From positions 10,259,024-10,323,023 of the forward strand of contig NC_053115.1 of NCBI RefSeq assembly GCF_010015445.1: 64,000 nt of DNA. The letters are read 5' to 3'. Positions within the stretch are counted from its first letter, which is position 1; each line of letters opens with the position of its first letter. The position numbers were made by a program, and so were the translations under genes. The stretch is from Perca fluviatilis. Its lineage: Eukaryota > Chordata > Actinopteri > Perciformes > Percidae. Shown here piece after piece: positions 30,111-63,070 of this stretch. The notes under the pieces were generated by a model that saw nothing but the letters and a program-made list of their open reading frames with translations, did not search any database and was not told the origin of the DNA.

Positions 30111-30207
30111 AGGATATATAGCATTGTTTTTACCTTTTATATCCCTTTACTGGTTTTACTTTTGTGTAACATTGCTTGCACTTGCCTTTTTTATTTTAAG
30201 ATTATTT

Positions 30208-30737
30208 GGTAACACTTTACTTGAAGGTCGACATAATCGACATAATCGTGACATGACACTGTCATAACTATGACATGAAACTGTCATGAACGTGTCATAA
30301 ACGTAATAAGCAAGTCATAAACGTTTATGACTTCTGTCATTAAGTGTCATTCGGTTTTTGTCATGACAAGTTGACATTGTTTGGGTTGTCTTGATTATGA
30401 CAACATGACATTAATCAAAGTGACATTACCAGAAGTTGTCTTGGTCATGACAAGTTGACATTAAATTTGTTTGGAGTCTCCTTATTAAGACAACTTCACA
30501 GTAAACAGGATGACATTATGTTAAGTTGTCATGACAAAGACATCCTCTGGTAATGTCATCCTGGTTAATGTCAAATTGTCATTACAAAGACATCCCAAAC
30601 AAATTCGATGTCAACTTGTCATGACCAAGACAACTTCCGGTAATGTCACTTTGATTTGACGTCTATGACAGTGTCATGTCATAGTTATGACAGTGTCATG
30701 TCATGATTATATCGATACCTTCAAGTAAAGTGTTACC
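30208..30737. mobile_element. Foldback MITE with 8-bp TSD, family C copy 2
   Basis: A longer (530 bp) relative of the element at 25172-25417, with ends GGTAACACTTTACTTGAAGG and CCTTCAAGTAAAGTGTTACC that are perfect inverted repeats. The perfect 8-bp duplication GATTATTT flanks it (30200-30207 and 30738-30745). The interior is itself a long imperfect palindrome built from ATGACAAG/CTTGTCAT and GACACTGTCAT words. No ORF. Confidence 0.88.
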
Positions 30738-30745
30738 GATTATTT

Positions 30746-31392
30746 TAACCTTAATCTGCCACTATACTTTACTATAGTTTTACTCTGTGTAGATCCATTA
30801 TTTGCAGCTACAAGAAATAATTTCACCAGGAAAATCAAGTATTTTTTTGGAATTCCAAAGGATCATTTTAATCCTTTCACAGCTCCGCCATGTCCCATCA
30901 AACTCAGGAGAAGGTCAAAGTCAGCTACAGAGCAGTGTACCCCTGCAGCTCGACGACACTTCAACAGGCCCGCATTGGGTGTAAAGACGAGTCTCGTGAT
31001 ATTTTCACTTCTTAAAATTCATCATGTGATTTGTGCAGAAACAGTGTTGAGTTGTTCACACTTCCTACTTGCATCCTTCTCAGCCTACATACTGTGCACT
31101 GCTGCGTTTGTGTGTCAGTAAGCTGGTGGATAAAGTCATGCTGTTCGATGTTTCAAACCAAAAGGCAAAGGTGAAGTGCAGATCGGTGGGCTCCACTTCA
31201 AACATCTTGCAGACCACGACCATGCTTGCAGGAGGTCTCTGCAACACTCTGCTGCAATGATCCCATTTGACACAGCAGAGAAGAAGGTTACAGGTGGGGC
31301 GTGGTTTGATATCTCACTCAATTATCTCCTGGCAGGCTCCAACAAACACCACAAAGAAGCGTTTAGCAGCTATTGTCGTCTGCAACATTAAA
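30746..31392 (+). other. cd8a upstream flank
   Basis: Non-coding sequence before the cd8a ATG; it should contain its promoter and 5' UTR. Overlapping short frames occur on both strands at 31069-31391 without recognisable domains. No TATA box was convincing. Confidence 0.4.
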
Positions 31393-32503
31393 ATGGACCA
31401 AAAGTGGATTCAGATTCTGGTGGTTCTAGTGTTTTGTCAAAGTAAGTTTAACCTGAATTTTGAAGTCTATTCACTATTGTGTAGCAGCTTTAAAGTGTCC
31501 TGTGGTATGTTTCTTATTTCTTTTGCTGTTTGGTTGCCTACCTAAAAAAACGGAGTGGTGAGAGATATAACTGATCCTATTTTATCACGTCTTTTAGAAA
31601 TGACTTCAGGAGCTGGTGAAGACAGAACTGTAAAGGAAGGGGAGCAGGTTGAAATCAAATGTGACCCTAAAGGACAAGGGCAGCATGGTCATCTGGTTTC
31701 AAGTTCTGGACACATCTGGCATGAAATTCATTGCATCTTTCAGCATCAATGGTATCCTAAAGTCACACTCACCCTCCTTCCAGTTTACCTTCAGTGATTC
31801 AAAGATGCAGCAAAATATCCTAACACTGAAGTCATTCAACAAAACTCAGGACAGCGGCGCTTACAGCTGTGCATCTCTCAAAGGCAGTGTACTGCATTTT
31901 GGCGTAACAACCCGACTGGTCGGAGGTGAGTTTTGTTTCATACATTTGGTCTTATGATGATGATATGATGCAAGCTTTTCAGAATCACTTCCTATCACAT
32001 CGTTCTTCTCCCTTCAGAAAAAGCTGAAGTCGCAGTAGTGGAAGCCCCACAGGCCACCACCACCGAACAAAATCTATGCACAACTGCTGCGACATGTGTT
32101 TGTAACAACATTAACGAGCAAGGTAATTGTTCACAATCACAACTGTTTGTAGTGAGACCTTATCATCTTCATATGTACGACGCTGGTGGTAAATGAGCAC
32201 GTGCTTTGCAGGGGAAACCAGTCCTCAAATGTTTTGTACCCCAATCATACTGGGCCCACTGGCCGGCGGCTGTGGCCTTCTTCTTCTACTCCTCATCATC
32301 ACCACCGTGTACTGCAACCGTAAGTTCATCGGATATCTTAAACGCTGTTGCACAAAGTTTCATATGCAGTCAATAAATGTCTTTGGGAAGCTGAAAATTA
32401 TTGTAAATGCTGCAAGTGTTTCTCAAAATTCTTTAATCATTATTTTTTTATTTGCTTTTCTTGATTTAAAACTTGGATGATTTGGCTGTGATGTGTGTGT
32501 GTG

Positions 32504-32591
<88 letters not shown>

Positions 32592-33150
32592 GATTTGCAA
32601 CGTGTTTTAATTTAACACTTTGGATTTTATGTAGATATAAGGACACGGAGATGCCCACACCATCACAAACGAAAGTAAGTTATTTATTTATTTTCTTTTA
32701 ATTTAATATTGTCTTTCCATTTAGGGCCGTAGCCAGACTTTTAGGAATACTGAGGTCAATAGTCCAAAATTTAATAAAACGTTTTCAAGGAAATTACTCT
32801 GAAAATCAAACGTTCATAAATGCAGCTAACTGAACTAATTGAAATTGAAACTGTCTGAACTTTGTGGTTCTTTTCAGTTCTCTTTCTTAACTTACTCGCC
32901 CGTAAAATAAAGTGTTTTATTTCAGAATGCTGCTTTAAAATATTTCCAACACTGCCAGGATTATTGGTGGAGAAATACTGAATTCTTTACCTATTTATTA
33001 AATCCAGTCTCATATGTTGTAAAAAATGTCAAGTTTTAACACATTATGGAAGACATAACAGCAGTTCCCTCAATTGTAGCTACAGCCCAGCGTTTCCTTT
33101 GTACTTCCATTTTGACAACAGAACTGAGTCACTGAAATAAACAATTTATT

Positions 33151-33181
<31 letters not shown>

Positions 33182-33269
33182 TTATTAATTTTAAATACCT
33201 TGTTTTATCTCATATAGACGACGGTCGGGGGATCTTGAAAAACTAAAAGTGGACAAACGACAAGTTTAA
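31393..33269 (+). CDS. cd8a: T-cell surface glycoprotein CD8 alpha chain, frameshifted as written
   Basis: Exons 31393-31441, 31598-31925, 32018-32122, 32212-32319, 32635-32674 and 33218-33269. Signal peptide MDQKWIQILVVLVFCQ; V-type Ig domain with VEIKC (Cys38), VIWFQV and TQDSGAYSC; hinge with CVC; membrane helix LAGGCGLLLLLLIITTVY; tail with RRCPHHHKRK then a basic end. The CPH motif is the teleost counterpart of the mammalian CxCP Lck-binding site. CD8 alpha forms homodimers or pairs with CD8 beta to bind MHC class I on T cells. Exon 2 changes frame between Cys38 and the tryptophan, near GGG at 31678-31680. It holds one base too many (the total is 3n+1), so translation would stop at TGA 31795-31797 after 82 residues. 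All splice sites and the remaining frame are intact, so a sequencing or assembly error or a rare allele is more likely than an old pseudogene. Confidence 0.88.
32492..32588. repeat. (GT)n microsatellite in cd8a intron 4
   Basis: About 48 GT units with one C interruption, ending some 45 bp before the exon 5 acceptor. Confidence 0.95.
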
Positions 33270-34025
33270 TCCAAATGGGGTGTGTAATTTCATGGACACT
33301 GATGTAAACGGCAATTCTATTACGGGCTTGTGTTACTGTTACTGTTGCAGAAATGATTTTTCAGTTTAAATCACATTTCTGGTGAACATGTTGCTGCCAA
33401 CTTAAAAAAAGTTCTTTAAAATATCTTCAAAGCTTTTCGCCAACATCTGTAGTTTGAACGTTGTTGTTTTACGGCCGATAACGCTGCGCCATCACATCAC
33501 GATTGAACTCTTCTAATGAAATAATATGAAATAACATGAAATGAAGTAAGCACTGATTTACATTTATTTCAAACATCATGCAAACAATTGTATATAATTA
33601 ATTTTGCTTTTGTATAGAGCCAAAGTCAATTTCACACTGGCTTTTTCAGCAGTCTACCTACATAGATTTTTTACCTTAATAACCGTACAGTCCTTTAGAT
33701 TTTGTGAAATTTTTTTAAACAAGAACTTAACTTGCCTTAGCTTGGAAATATTTAATAACCACTTAAAAAAGAAGAAATTGCTCTGATTTTATTTTCAGCA
33801 GGATAACTTGAAATCTTGAAACATTTTATTTAGTTAAGCTTTTGTTTCTATTATTTTATTTTTGAAAAATGTCTTGTAATTCAAATATCTATATGGTTTC
33901 AAAGTTACGAGGAATTGTTTTTCCTTTTGTAAAATTGGATGTACAGCATTTTAGAAAGTATCCCACTTTCTGAGTTTTTGTAGCTTGAAATATTTTAAAA
34001 ATAAAATATATTATCACTCAATAAA
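33270..34025 (+). terminator. cd8a: cd8a 3' UTR and poly(A) signals
   Basis: AT-rich 3' UTR. AATAAA hexamers at 34000-34005 and 34020-34025 are followed by T-rich sequence, so the transcript probably ends near 34040-34060. Confidence 0.6.
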
Positions 34026-35308
34026 CAACTAATTGTATTTGTCTTTATTCATGTTTCATTTTTACATTTATGTAATTTTGTTTTGCACATCCAACCCAAG
34101 CATTTGCATACCCATCAGTTATTCAGCGTCTCGGCACAGAAATATAAAGTTTGAGCGAAAGACATTTGTTTTGTTGTAAGCCCCCTCCGAGTAAAAAGGA
34201 AGTGGGCTGCTACAACTGTATGCAGGGTGAAAACCCACTAAGCCTGGAGTAGATTATGTTTCTGTTCATTCTAATATATACACACACTTCCCTTGCACCT
34301 TTAAGAAAACAGTTATATTATTATTATTTAGCTTTCCTTTACATATTAAGACAGTTCATGTTAGTTTTTGTTTCGGTAAAAATCGTAGAAACCATTTCAC
34401 ACCTTACACCCTTACAACTTTTTTTTGATTTTATTTTATTTAATTAGTCTTCCCACATCTAAAATACCTCTCATATCTTTTGACTCACACTCACACATAA
34501 CACCTTTGACATGAAAAAAAACCTTTGGGGCCAGTACATTGATTTTTAACTTTACAGTTGAAAGCCCTTTGTAAATTATACAGTGTTGTCGTATATAGAA
34601 CAAAAATCTTTTTTTTTCCTTTATCTTTTTTTTTTTTTTTAACAGTATACAAACAAGGGCATCGTAAAAGCTTGTAACCACCTCGGTTCACTAAGTGCAC
34701 TTCTGGACACCAGCATATTTTTGTTACAGAAAGTAAAATGCATTTGCAAGGGATACAGAATTAAGCAGAACACCTCCTGGAAATCCTCCACATATTTAAT
34801 GATGTCAACTATGTATTGTCCAAAATATAAGCAAACTAAGCTGTCCACTAGTGTCTTTGTGGCATCAGACCACATCATGATAGAAAACTTGGCTTTTCTG
34901 TGTACATTAAAATTGCACAAACATCCCGATCCTACACCCACTCCGTACTGCTCCCACGTAAGCTGACGGTCACCGCTGGTCCAACCAATGCCACAACACC
35001 ACCAGGCTTACCAGGCACTATGTTGTGATATTAGTGTTTCATTGGAAAACTTTCAGCTGATGTGTAGATACAGGACTCTGACGAGGAACTCCTTCCTTCC
35101 CTCAGCACGCTCAACACATCAACCAACAAAACTAAAGATTTTTCACTTGACTTAATCTTCTCTCATTCCCCAAAGTTTCCCTCCTTACTTTACGCCCGTT
35201 CTTCACCCATTCTCCATTTTGTTTTATAATCTTTTTTTTCCCCAAAGACTGAAACCTAAACCTTCTCTTCCTTAAATACATGTGAAACAAAAAAGGCACC
35301 GCATGCAG

Positions 35309-35352
<44 letters not shown>

Positions 35353-35641
35353 GTGTTTTTTTTTTTTCTTATGGGTTTGTGTCTTATGGGTATGTCTAGG
35401 TCTGTCATTCATCCAGTATACATTCTCGACGATTTAGAAAAATAGAATCATTATCCAGAAAGCAGCTCCCTCACTGATGCGTCCCTGTGGCCGGGGGGGT
35501 GGGGGGTGGGGGGATTCTACTGACAACCTGCAACATGTGACATATTCAGCAGTCAGTGGAAAGAGGTTTCTCCTTATCATGTTGAGCATCTTTGATCACG
35601 TACAATTGTGCAATAGATTACAACGAACCTTACCAAGTGGT
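34026..35641 (-). other. cast: cast 3' UTR and intergenic gap (candidate)
   Basis: Non-coding sequence after the cast stop. On the minus strand AATAAA-type hexamers occur near 34430-34440 (TTTTATTTTATT on the plus strand), a plausible cast poly(A) site, so cast and cd8a converge with only a few hundred bases between their ends. (GT)n lies at 35312-35349. A G-rich run at 35493-35513 (three G6-7 tracts split by T) could fold as a quadruplex. Confidence 0.4.
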
Positions 35642-54813
<19,172 letters not shown>

Positions 54814-55625
54814 CTAGAAAGAGACAAATAGAAAAAAAAGATAGTTAGTTAAAATTTAACAAGAAACCATCATAATCATTTTAAGATTTACACACAGCAA
54901 TGTCTCGGTTTCACAAGAGCCAACATCTGTAGAGAAACAAAACACAGCATGCAGCTCATTTCTGGATGGAGAAGAAACACAGGTTTAAACATACATTTTT
55001 AAGGAAAAGATAGAGAAAGACAGAAAATGAGAGGTAGAGAGGTAACAATCTATTATAATGCCCACCAACACACCAATCATACTGCAGTCCGAAGTGCTTG
55101 ATTTATACGCTACATACATTCCAGACTGAAGGGTGTGACTGTGTGGCAGCAGAGAGCAAAGGCTGAGTATTGTTGTTGTCTGCAGTCGCCTCAGCAACCA
55201 ACAACAGTGACAAAAAATGTAGGATTCACAAGTTGCTCTTCAGCTGACGTCACACAGTGTAAAATTATCACCGAGATCATTCCCCTCAGTCTTTAAAGAG
55301 ACTCAACGAGGTTAGCCTCTAAATTGGGCCAACCAAATGCAGCCATTTCTCAAACTCACACGGCAGTGATATCTGTGCTGCACTGCACTTCCTCACACTC
55401 ACTAATGTATCAAACTGTGTCAGTGTTGCTGTGATCTCAGACTTCCTCTTGATAAGATTTCCTCTTTTTAGCTGATGCTATTTTCGGTTCAGTCACAAAA
55501 AGAGATCCAATTAATCTGGTAATTGGCCTGGTCATCAAACTGCTGCCACAAACGATATTTTTACTCAGGAAAGTTACATATAAAGTTTATCAGGAAAAAC
55601 CCTTAATATAGGTTTGTTCATAAGC

Positions 55626-55641
55626 GGGTGGGTGGGTGGGT
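55626..55641 (+). other. G-quadruplex motif (GGGT)4
   Basis: Four perfect GGGT units, the single-nucleotide-loop arrangement known to form very stable parallel quadruplexes, followed by a G7 run. It lies 42 bases from the hairpin cluster. Confidence 0.8.
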
Positions 55642-55682
55642 CTTGGGGGGGTATGCTCTGGTTAAAAAGGGGAAAAATATGC

Positions 55683-55840
55683 ACATCCGACTGTACAGTA
55701 ATTGCTTTTTGCAATTACTGTACAGTCGGATGTACATAGCCTATGCACAGCCTATTAGGGAAACAATGCACTGTATAGTGCATTGTTTCCCTAATAGGCT
55801 GTGAATGAAATAGCCTATTAGGGAAACAATGCACTGTATA
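55683..55840. repeat. Cluster of two perfect hairpins plus a direct copy
   Basis: Hairpin 1: arms 55683-55705 and 55711-55733 (23 bp, loop TTTTT). Hairpin 2: arms 55746-55772 and 55777-55803 (27 bp, loop GTAT). The left arm of hairpin 2 (TAGCCTATTAGGGAAACAAT onward) recurs in direct orientation at 55811-55840. Confidence 0.92.
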
Positions 55841-56113
55841 ACAGAGAGGAAGGGCAGTACATGTGTTTACAAGATGACTCTAAATTATAAAAATGATCAA
55901 TACATACATTTGGAACAAAGTTTTCTCAGAGAAAAAAAGAAAATGTATAGCTATGCCTATACACGTTATTTGCATAACAGCAAGTAGTTAAACTGTAAGC
56001 AAGTTTTAGTTAAGTATTTATTATCTACTCCTTCACTCGTCAATGAGTTTCAGTTGTATGTCTATAGCTAAAGCAGACGTTTGTTATTACAACAAAGTGA
56101 ACTCTGTACTCAC

Positions 56114-56151
56114 CTGAGACCCATCCAAACACTTTGCAAGCTTTCTGTGTG
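56114..56151 (-). other. cast: Candidate upstream cast exon
   Basis: On the minus strand CTCAG|GTGAGT (donor after 56114) is a full consensus site. The frame reading KACKVFGWVS ends with one base over (phase 1), exactly what exon 50785-50915 needs at its start. The acceptor is uncertain (ACAG before 56151 or further upstream). Confidence 0.3.
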
Positions 56152-56746
56152 CTGTAACTCCAAACTGCAGCATTCCTACATTCCTCATGCAGGCTGTTCT
56201 CTGCTAGATAACAGACTGTCCATCCACCGACACAATACAAACAGCACACCTACAGTGCAAGCTAAAGCTTTTAGCACATGCCTTACATATTATGTTATTA
56301 TGCTTTCTTCCCCTCAGGGAGAATTAAAAAATGAATTTAAAGTCTGGCCCTACCAGCAGGTTACGCCTCTGCTCTGTAAAATTTGTTACAATACCTGAAT
56401 TTAGGTACAGATACCAAAACGACTAGTGTTTTCCTACAAAAAAACTGTTTTCATTCAACAAAAGAAGCCCAAGTTCTGAACTTATCTGCTAAATGATGTA
56501 ACACAACATACACAAACTTAGCCTAACAAAGTACAAAAGTAAACAAGGCAATAACTCTTATCACAAAATTAAATATCCGCTTTCGCTACTTCACTATTTT
56601 TCCGACACTTGGGTCTATGGACACATTTAGGTTTGTACCAAAAATGTCATGAGGTTTAATAACCAGCCCTACCCATGAAGCTTAGCCATGCAGTAGCTGT
56701 GATATCAAAATGTCATGCTAGCTGCAGTGTTAGTTGATGCATTCTA

Positions 56747-56980
56747 CAGTTCTTCCAGAAAAATGCGGAGTTTTTTTGTGATTATTGCGGGCAAAAATCC
56801 TTGATTATGCGGCACGTTTTCTTAAAAAATGCGATGGAATATGCGGGATATTTATGCAATTTATGCGGCGAAAGTGCTCCGTATTTGAAAAAATGCGGCC
56901 CCCGCATAAATATGCGGACTTTGGCTGATTATGCATATTATATTATGCGATCGCATAATCGCATTTTTCTGGAGGGACTG
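56747..56980. mobile_element. MITE with CAGTYCYTCCAGAAAAATGCG ends
   Basis: Left 56747-56767 and right 56960-56980 are inverted repeats with only a few mismatches. The interior is made of ATGCGG/GCATAA words, a style common to a fish MITE family. Target-site duplication not resolved. Confidence 0.7.
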
Positions 56981-57259
56981 GTAAGTGCATTAATAAATAC
57001 CAACTGACCGTTGAATTTGGACAGACAATCATTAAGCCTTCGTCATCATCCATGGGGTGGACAAAGTAACAGAAACACCTTACAAAGCAAATGTTACCTT
57101 TATGATGCTATTACAGTGTTGCTGACACTGTAATTCAGTACTGCAGATTGTGATGTCACTATGCTATGCAGCATTGCTCAGTGTTCCTGTTATTCTGTCC
57201 AGCCCTGTACACAGACAAAATCAATGTGTGCAAATGGTAGACATTTCACACAGTTGTAC

Positions 57260-57310
57260 CTGGTAGAAATTTTGTCGGGGTAAGGGAAGGGGCCGATAGT
57301 TGCCGTGTAT
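57260..57310 (-). other. cast: Candidate small cast exon
   Basis: Minus strand: acceptor AAAACAG before 57310, open frame IHGNYRPLPLPRQNFYQ, donor CAG|GTACAA after 57260. It is 51 nt and phase 0 on both sides, like the other cast exons, and would join in frame to 54745-54813. No homology could be checked. Confidence 0.25.
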
Positions 57311-59994
<2,684 letters not shown>

Positions 59995-60803
59995 AAGAGA
60001 GGGAGTGGGATCACCCCACATTGTCCAATCCACACCAGAAGACAGCCGGAGCAGAGAACAAGAAAAACTGTAAATTAAAGAAAGACACAATTGGGCAGAA
60101 AACATTCAGACATTTTCTCTGGCCTTTCACAACTTTTTAAAGTAGCCCCTGAACAAAGGAACAGACAGGAAATGCCATCTCTGGGTGGCAGCCAGAGGTT
60201 ATGTAAGAATTTTAGAAACACAGCACTGTTACCTTTACCCTCTAAACACACATACTATCAGCAATAATTAGTTGATAGTTTGGCATATGCTTAAATTAAT
60301 CCAGACACTTCAATTACTTTTCAGATGAAGCACAAAACGTGTCAAACATGTTAAAGGGGGAGGTTTTTGGAGAACAGCACCCCCCTGTGTCTAAAATACT
60401 CATAGCACTTAGATTAAAATGAATAAAGGGTTGTCTGAACGTCATCTGAAACTGCTCTGTGGGCTCACTTTGTCTGTCAACTTGTGTATCAGTCGGTTGT
60501 TTTATGTTGAATGGACACAAGACTGGCCTATACTGTGTTTGTGCCTTATGCGTTTAGTCTCTGCACTAAAACACTGCCATAACTAATGCAAAGCAAATGA
60601 ACAATTTGAATATTACTAAAACTGTCCTTGGTTATAAATTTGTTGTTTTTTTAAAACAAAGAAACAAAGAGAAGAAAAAACATTTCAGTGTTGTTTGCTG
60701 TTATTTGCTCTGTGTGTAGCAAAGAATTTGGCGTGACATTTATTATTTACATCACCCCACATTGAACCATATTTATTTTCTTGGAAGCTTTTCTGAACAT
60801 AAA

Positions 60804-61555
60804 TTAGGGCTGGGCAATATATTGATTTTATATTGATATTGTGATATGTGACAAGATATCGTCTTCAATTGTAATATCGTAATATGACACAAGTGCTGTC
60901 TTTTCCTGGTTTTATGAGCTGCATTACAGAAAACAATGTAAGTTAATAGGGCAATTGTCCAGCTTCTATTTACAGTCACAAAAGTGCTCGTTTTGCCACT
61001 GACAGGCTCAGATTAAAATTCTAAGTGTCTGACAGCATTATGGAAAGGATCCCTTCAGAGATAGACCTTTAAAACCTCTTTGAGACCTTTCTGTTTAACC
61101 AGAAACAGCTCTGAAGTCACTAGCCCTAAACCCACCAGACTCCAAGTAAAGCAATACTTTTATCATGTACAGAGCAAACATATTTTCACATGTAAGTCAG
61201 TAAACTATGTGTTTATTTCAACCAAAAATAGAGTTGTGGTGGTTGTAAAAGTGGAAAGATGACCCAAAACGGCTTTTCATAATTTTATTTTGTTTCTGTC
61301 AACTTTGAATAAAGTGTATTTTACGATGCTTGAATTACTGTTTGAAAACTTGTGGGTTTAATTTCGCAGATGTTTTTTTGTTTAAAAAAAAAGGATCTTA
61401 CTCTTTAACAGAAAGGCCGACCTCCTTAGAAATCCTTTCCATAATGTTGTCAAACACTTACAATATGAATCTGAGCCTGTCGGTGGCAAAACAAGCACTT
61501 TTGTGAAGTAAATACAATCTGGACAATTGCCCCATTAACTTACATTGTAGCTTGT
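60804..61555. mobile_element. Foldback repeat with long imperfect arms
   Basis: 60933-61014 and 61468-61548 are inverted copies (ACAATGTAAGTTAATAGGGC / GCCCCATTAACTTACATTGT). The pairing resumes inward with CATTATGGAAAGGAT / ATCCTTTCCATAATG (61034 and 61431) and GACCTTTCTGTTTAA / TTAACAGAAAGGCC. The left side starts with TTAGGGCTGGGCAATAT. No TSD was fixed. Confidence 0.65.
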
Positions 61556-61817
61556 TTCGCTGCTGTCGACTTGCAGCGATCTTGCTTAATACTGGACCAA
61601 TTTCAAAGACTGTTGTTCCCATCAGTCACTTAGACACAAAAACATAGGAAAATAGGGTGCAGGTTGAAAAAAGCGGTAGTTACCGTTTAACAACAGCCAA
61701 GGCAAGCTGATGATTAAAGAACGCAGGGTTATCATCTTAAATACACTTCACAGAGATCAAATGAAAAAGGGCAGGTAGGCAAATATGCTCAACGTGTTGC
61801 ACAATCCCTGCCCTGGC

Positions 61818-62219
61818 TAGCCTGGGAAAACCTTGACAAACTTCCGGCAAATTTGAGATTTGCTCTGCAAGTCAGTCTGGCCAAGAGCCCATTCAAGCCC
61901 ATTTCCAAATTTTCTAAATCGAGGCACCAATCACAACCTTTGAGGCGGGCTTTACTCGATGACGATAGCGCAGCGACAGCAAGCAGCTTTTTGTTTACAT
62001 TCAACATGACGGCCACAGAAGCGCAGCAACCCGTTGATGCCGCTGTCGCTGCTGCGTCACCCGGATCGTTGGTCTGATTGGTTGAAGGACTATCCAACTG
62101 CACCCAGTTGCATTTGAGCGGCGTCCGTTGGTGACGCCCCTTTGGAAATGAGCTGTGAATGAACCTTGCCCAGATCCACTCTCAGTTTCAACTGAGAAGT
62201 CTGGTGTCAACCAGGCTAG
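61818..62219. mobile_element. Non-autonomous DNA transposon with TAGCCTGG ends
   Basis: Begins TAGCCTGGGAAAA and ends CAACCAGGCTAG. The direct repeat GCCCTGGC flanks it (61810-61817 and 62220-62227). It is GC-richer than its surroundings and has open frames on both strands without a known domain. The pattern matches a common fish MITE. Confidence 0.75.
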
Positions 62220-62227
62220 GCCCTGGC

Positions 62228-62792
62228 ATCTCCGTGGCAGAAATGTGTGTCTGTTGTGGGACCGTTCAAAATAAACTTCTCTAACAGCTTTGCCCTGCCT
62301 GACTCCATAAACACAACTTTGCTTTTGTGTCTTTGACTCTGTGAGTGTTTATGTGTGTGAGACAGAGCTGGCATGTTTTATGCATGCCTATGCTAGATCC
62401 AAACGCCTTACTTGGTAACCCTGGTAACACTTATCTTTGTTGACAACTAATGAGCTAATGCAGACCGTGCGCACCCACCCATCCAGGCAAATCGGACTAT
62501 CAGAGCTGGGAACGGGGGATTGTACTCTAAATCTCTGATTGTGGTTTTAGGAGGTCACAGGAAAAGTGGGAGGCTGTAACGTATCATGTTTCTTAAACTA
62601 AGTCTGTGGGAAAATACAGGACTGGTGTTGTATACTTTTGTTGGCAAGAGATCCCAATGAAAACATTTCACATTGAAAACATACTGGTAGAACTTGGAGG
62701 GAGGCGTGTTTTGCCAAAAAGTTCTGGAGGTTATAAAAGAGTGTGTAAATCTGTAAAAAGAACAGTACCTGCCAGAAGGAATACTGTATGTG
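62228..62792. other. No feature recognised
   Basis: No exon or repeat was identified. Open frames on both strands between 62555 and 62809 lack domain-like features. Confidence 0.35.
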
Positions 62793-63070
62793 TTAGGGCT
62801 GTGCAATAAATCAAAATAATTGTAATCGCGATTACGATTCAGCTCCTGATCATTAAAACAAAACAGATTAATCGTGAAACACGATTATTTTGCACATTAC
62901 GTTTTGCAAGGACACGCTTATTTCGCCTTGTGTTCTGAATGGGAATGTTTTTTTTCAAATGGGAAAAGTATTAAGGGACATTTTACAGTTCAAGATGTTT
63001 TCACTATTGATTCACTGTTTAAGTTCAATAAATGCAACATCTTTCCAAAAGACAATGAATATTCGTGTTA
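62793..63070. mobile_element. Short hAT-like MITE, family A copy 2
   Basis: Starts TTAGGGCTGTGCAATAAATC and shares several internal phrases with 4491-4815 in the same order. The right end is imprecise. Confidence 0.55.

Larger units (their letters stand above)
54814..56113. other. cast 5' flank or intron
   Basis: No exon recognised. It contains a G-quadruplex motif and a cluster of long hairpins at 55626-55840, annotated separately. Confidence 0.4.

Noticed and set aside
61853..62103. Open frames on both strands of about 74-104 codons
   Set aside because: They lie wholly inside the TAGCCTGG-ended transposon and show no transposase motif.
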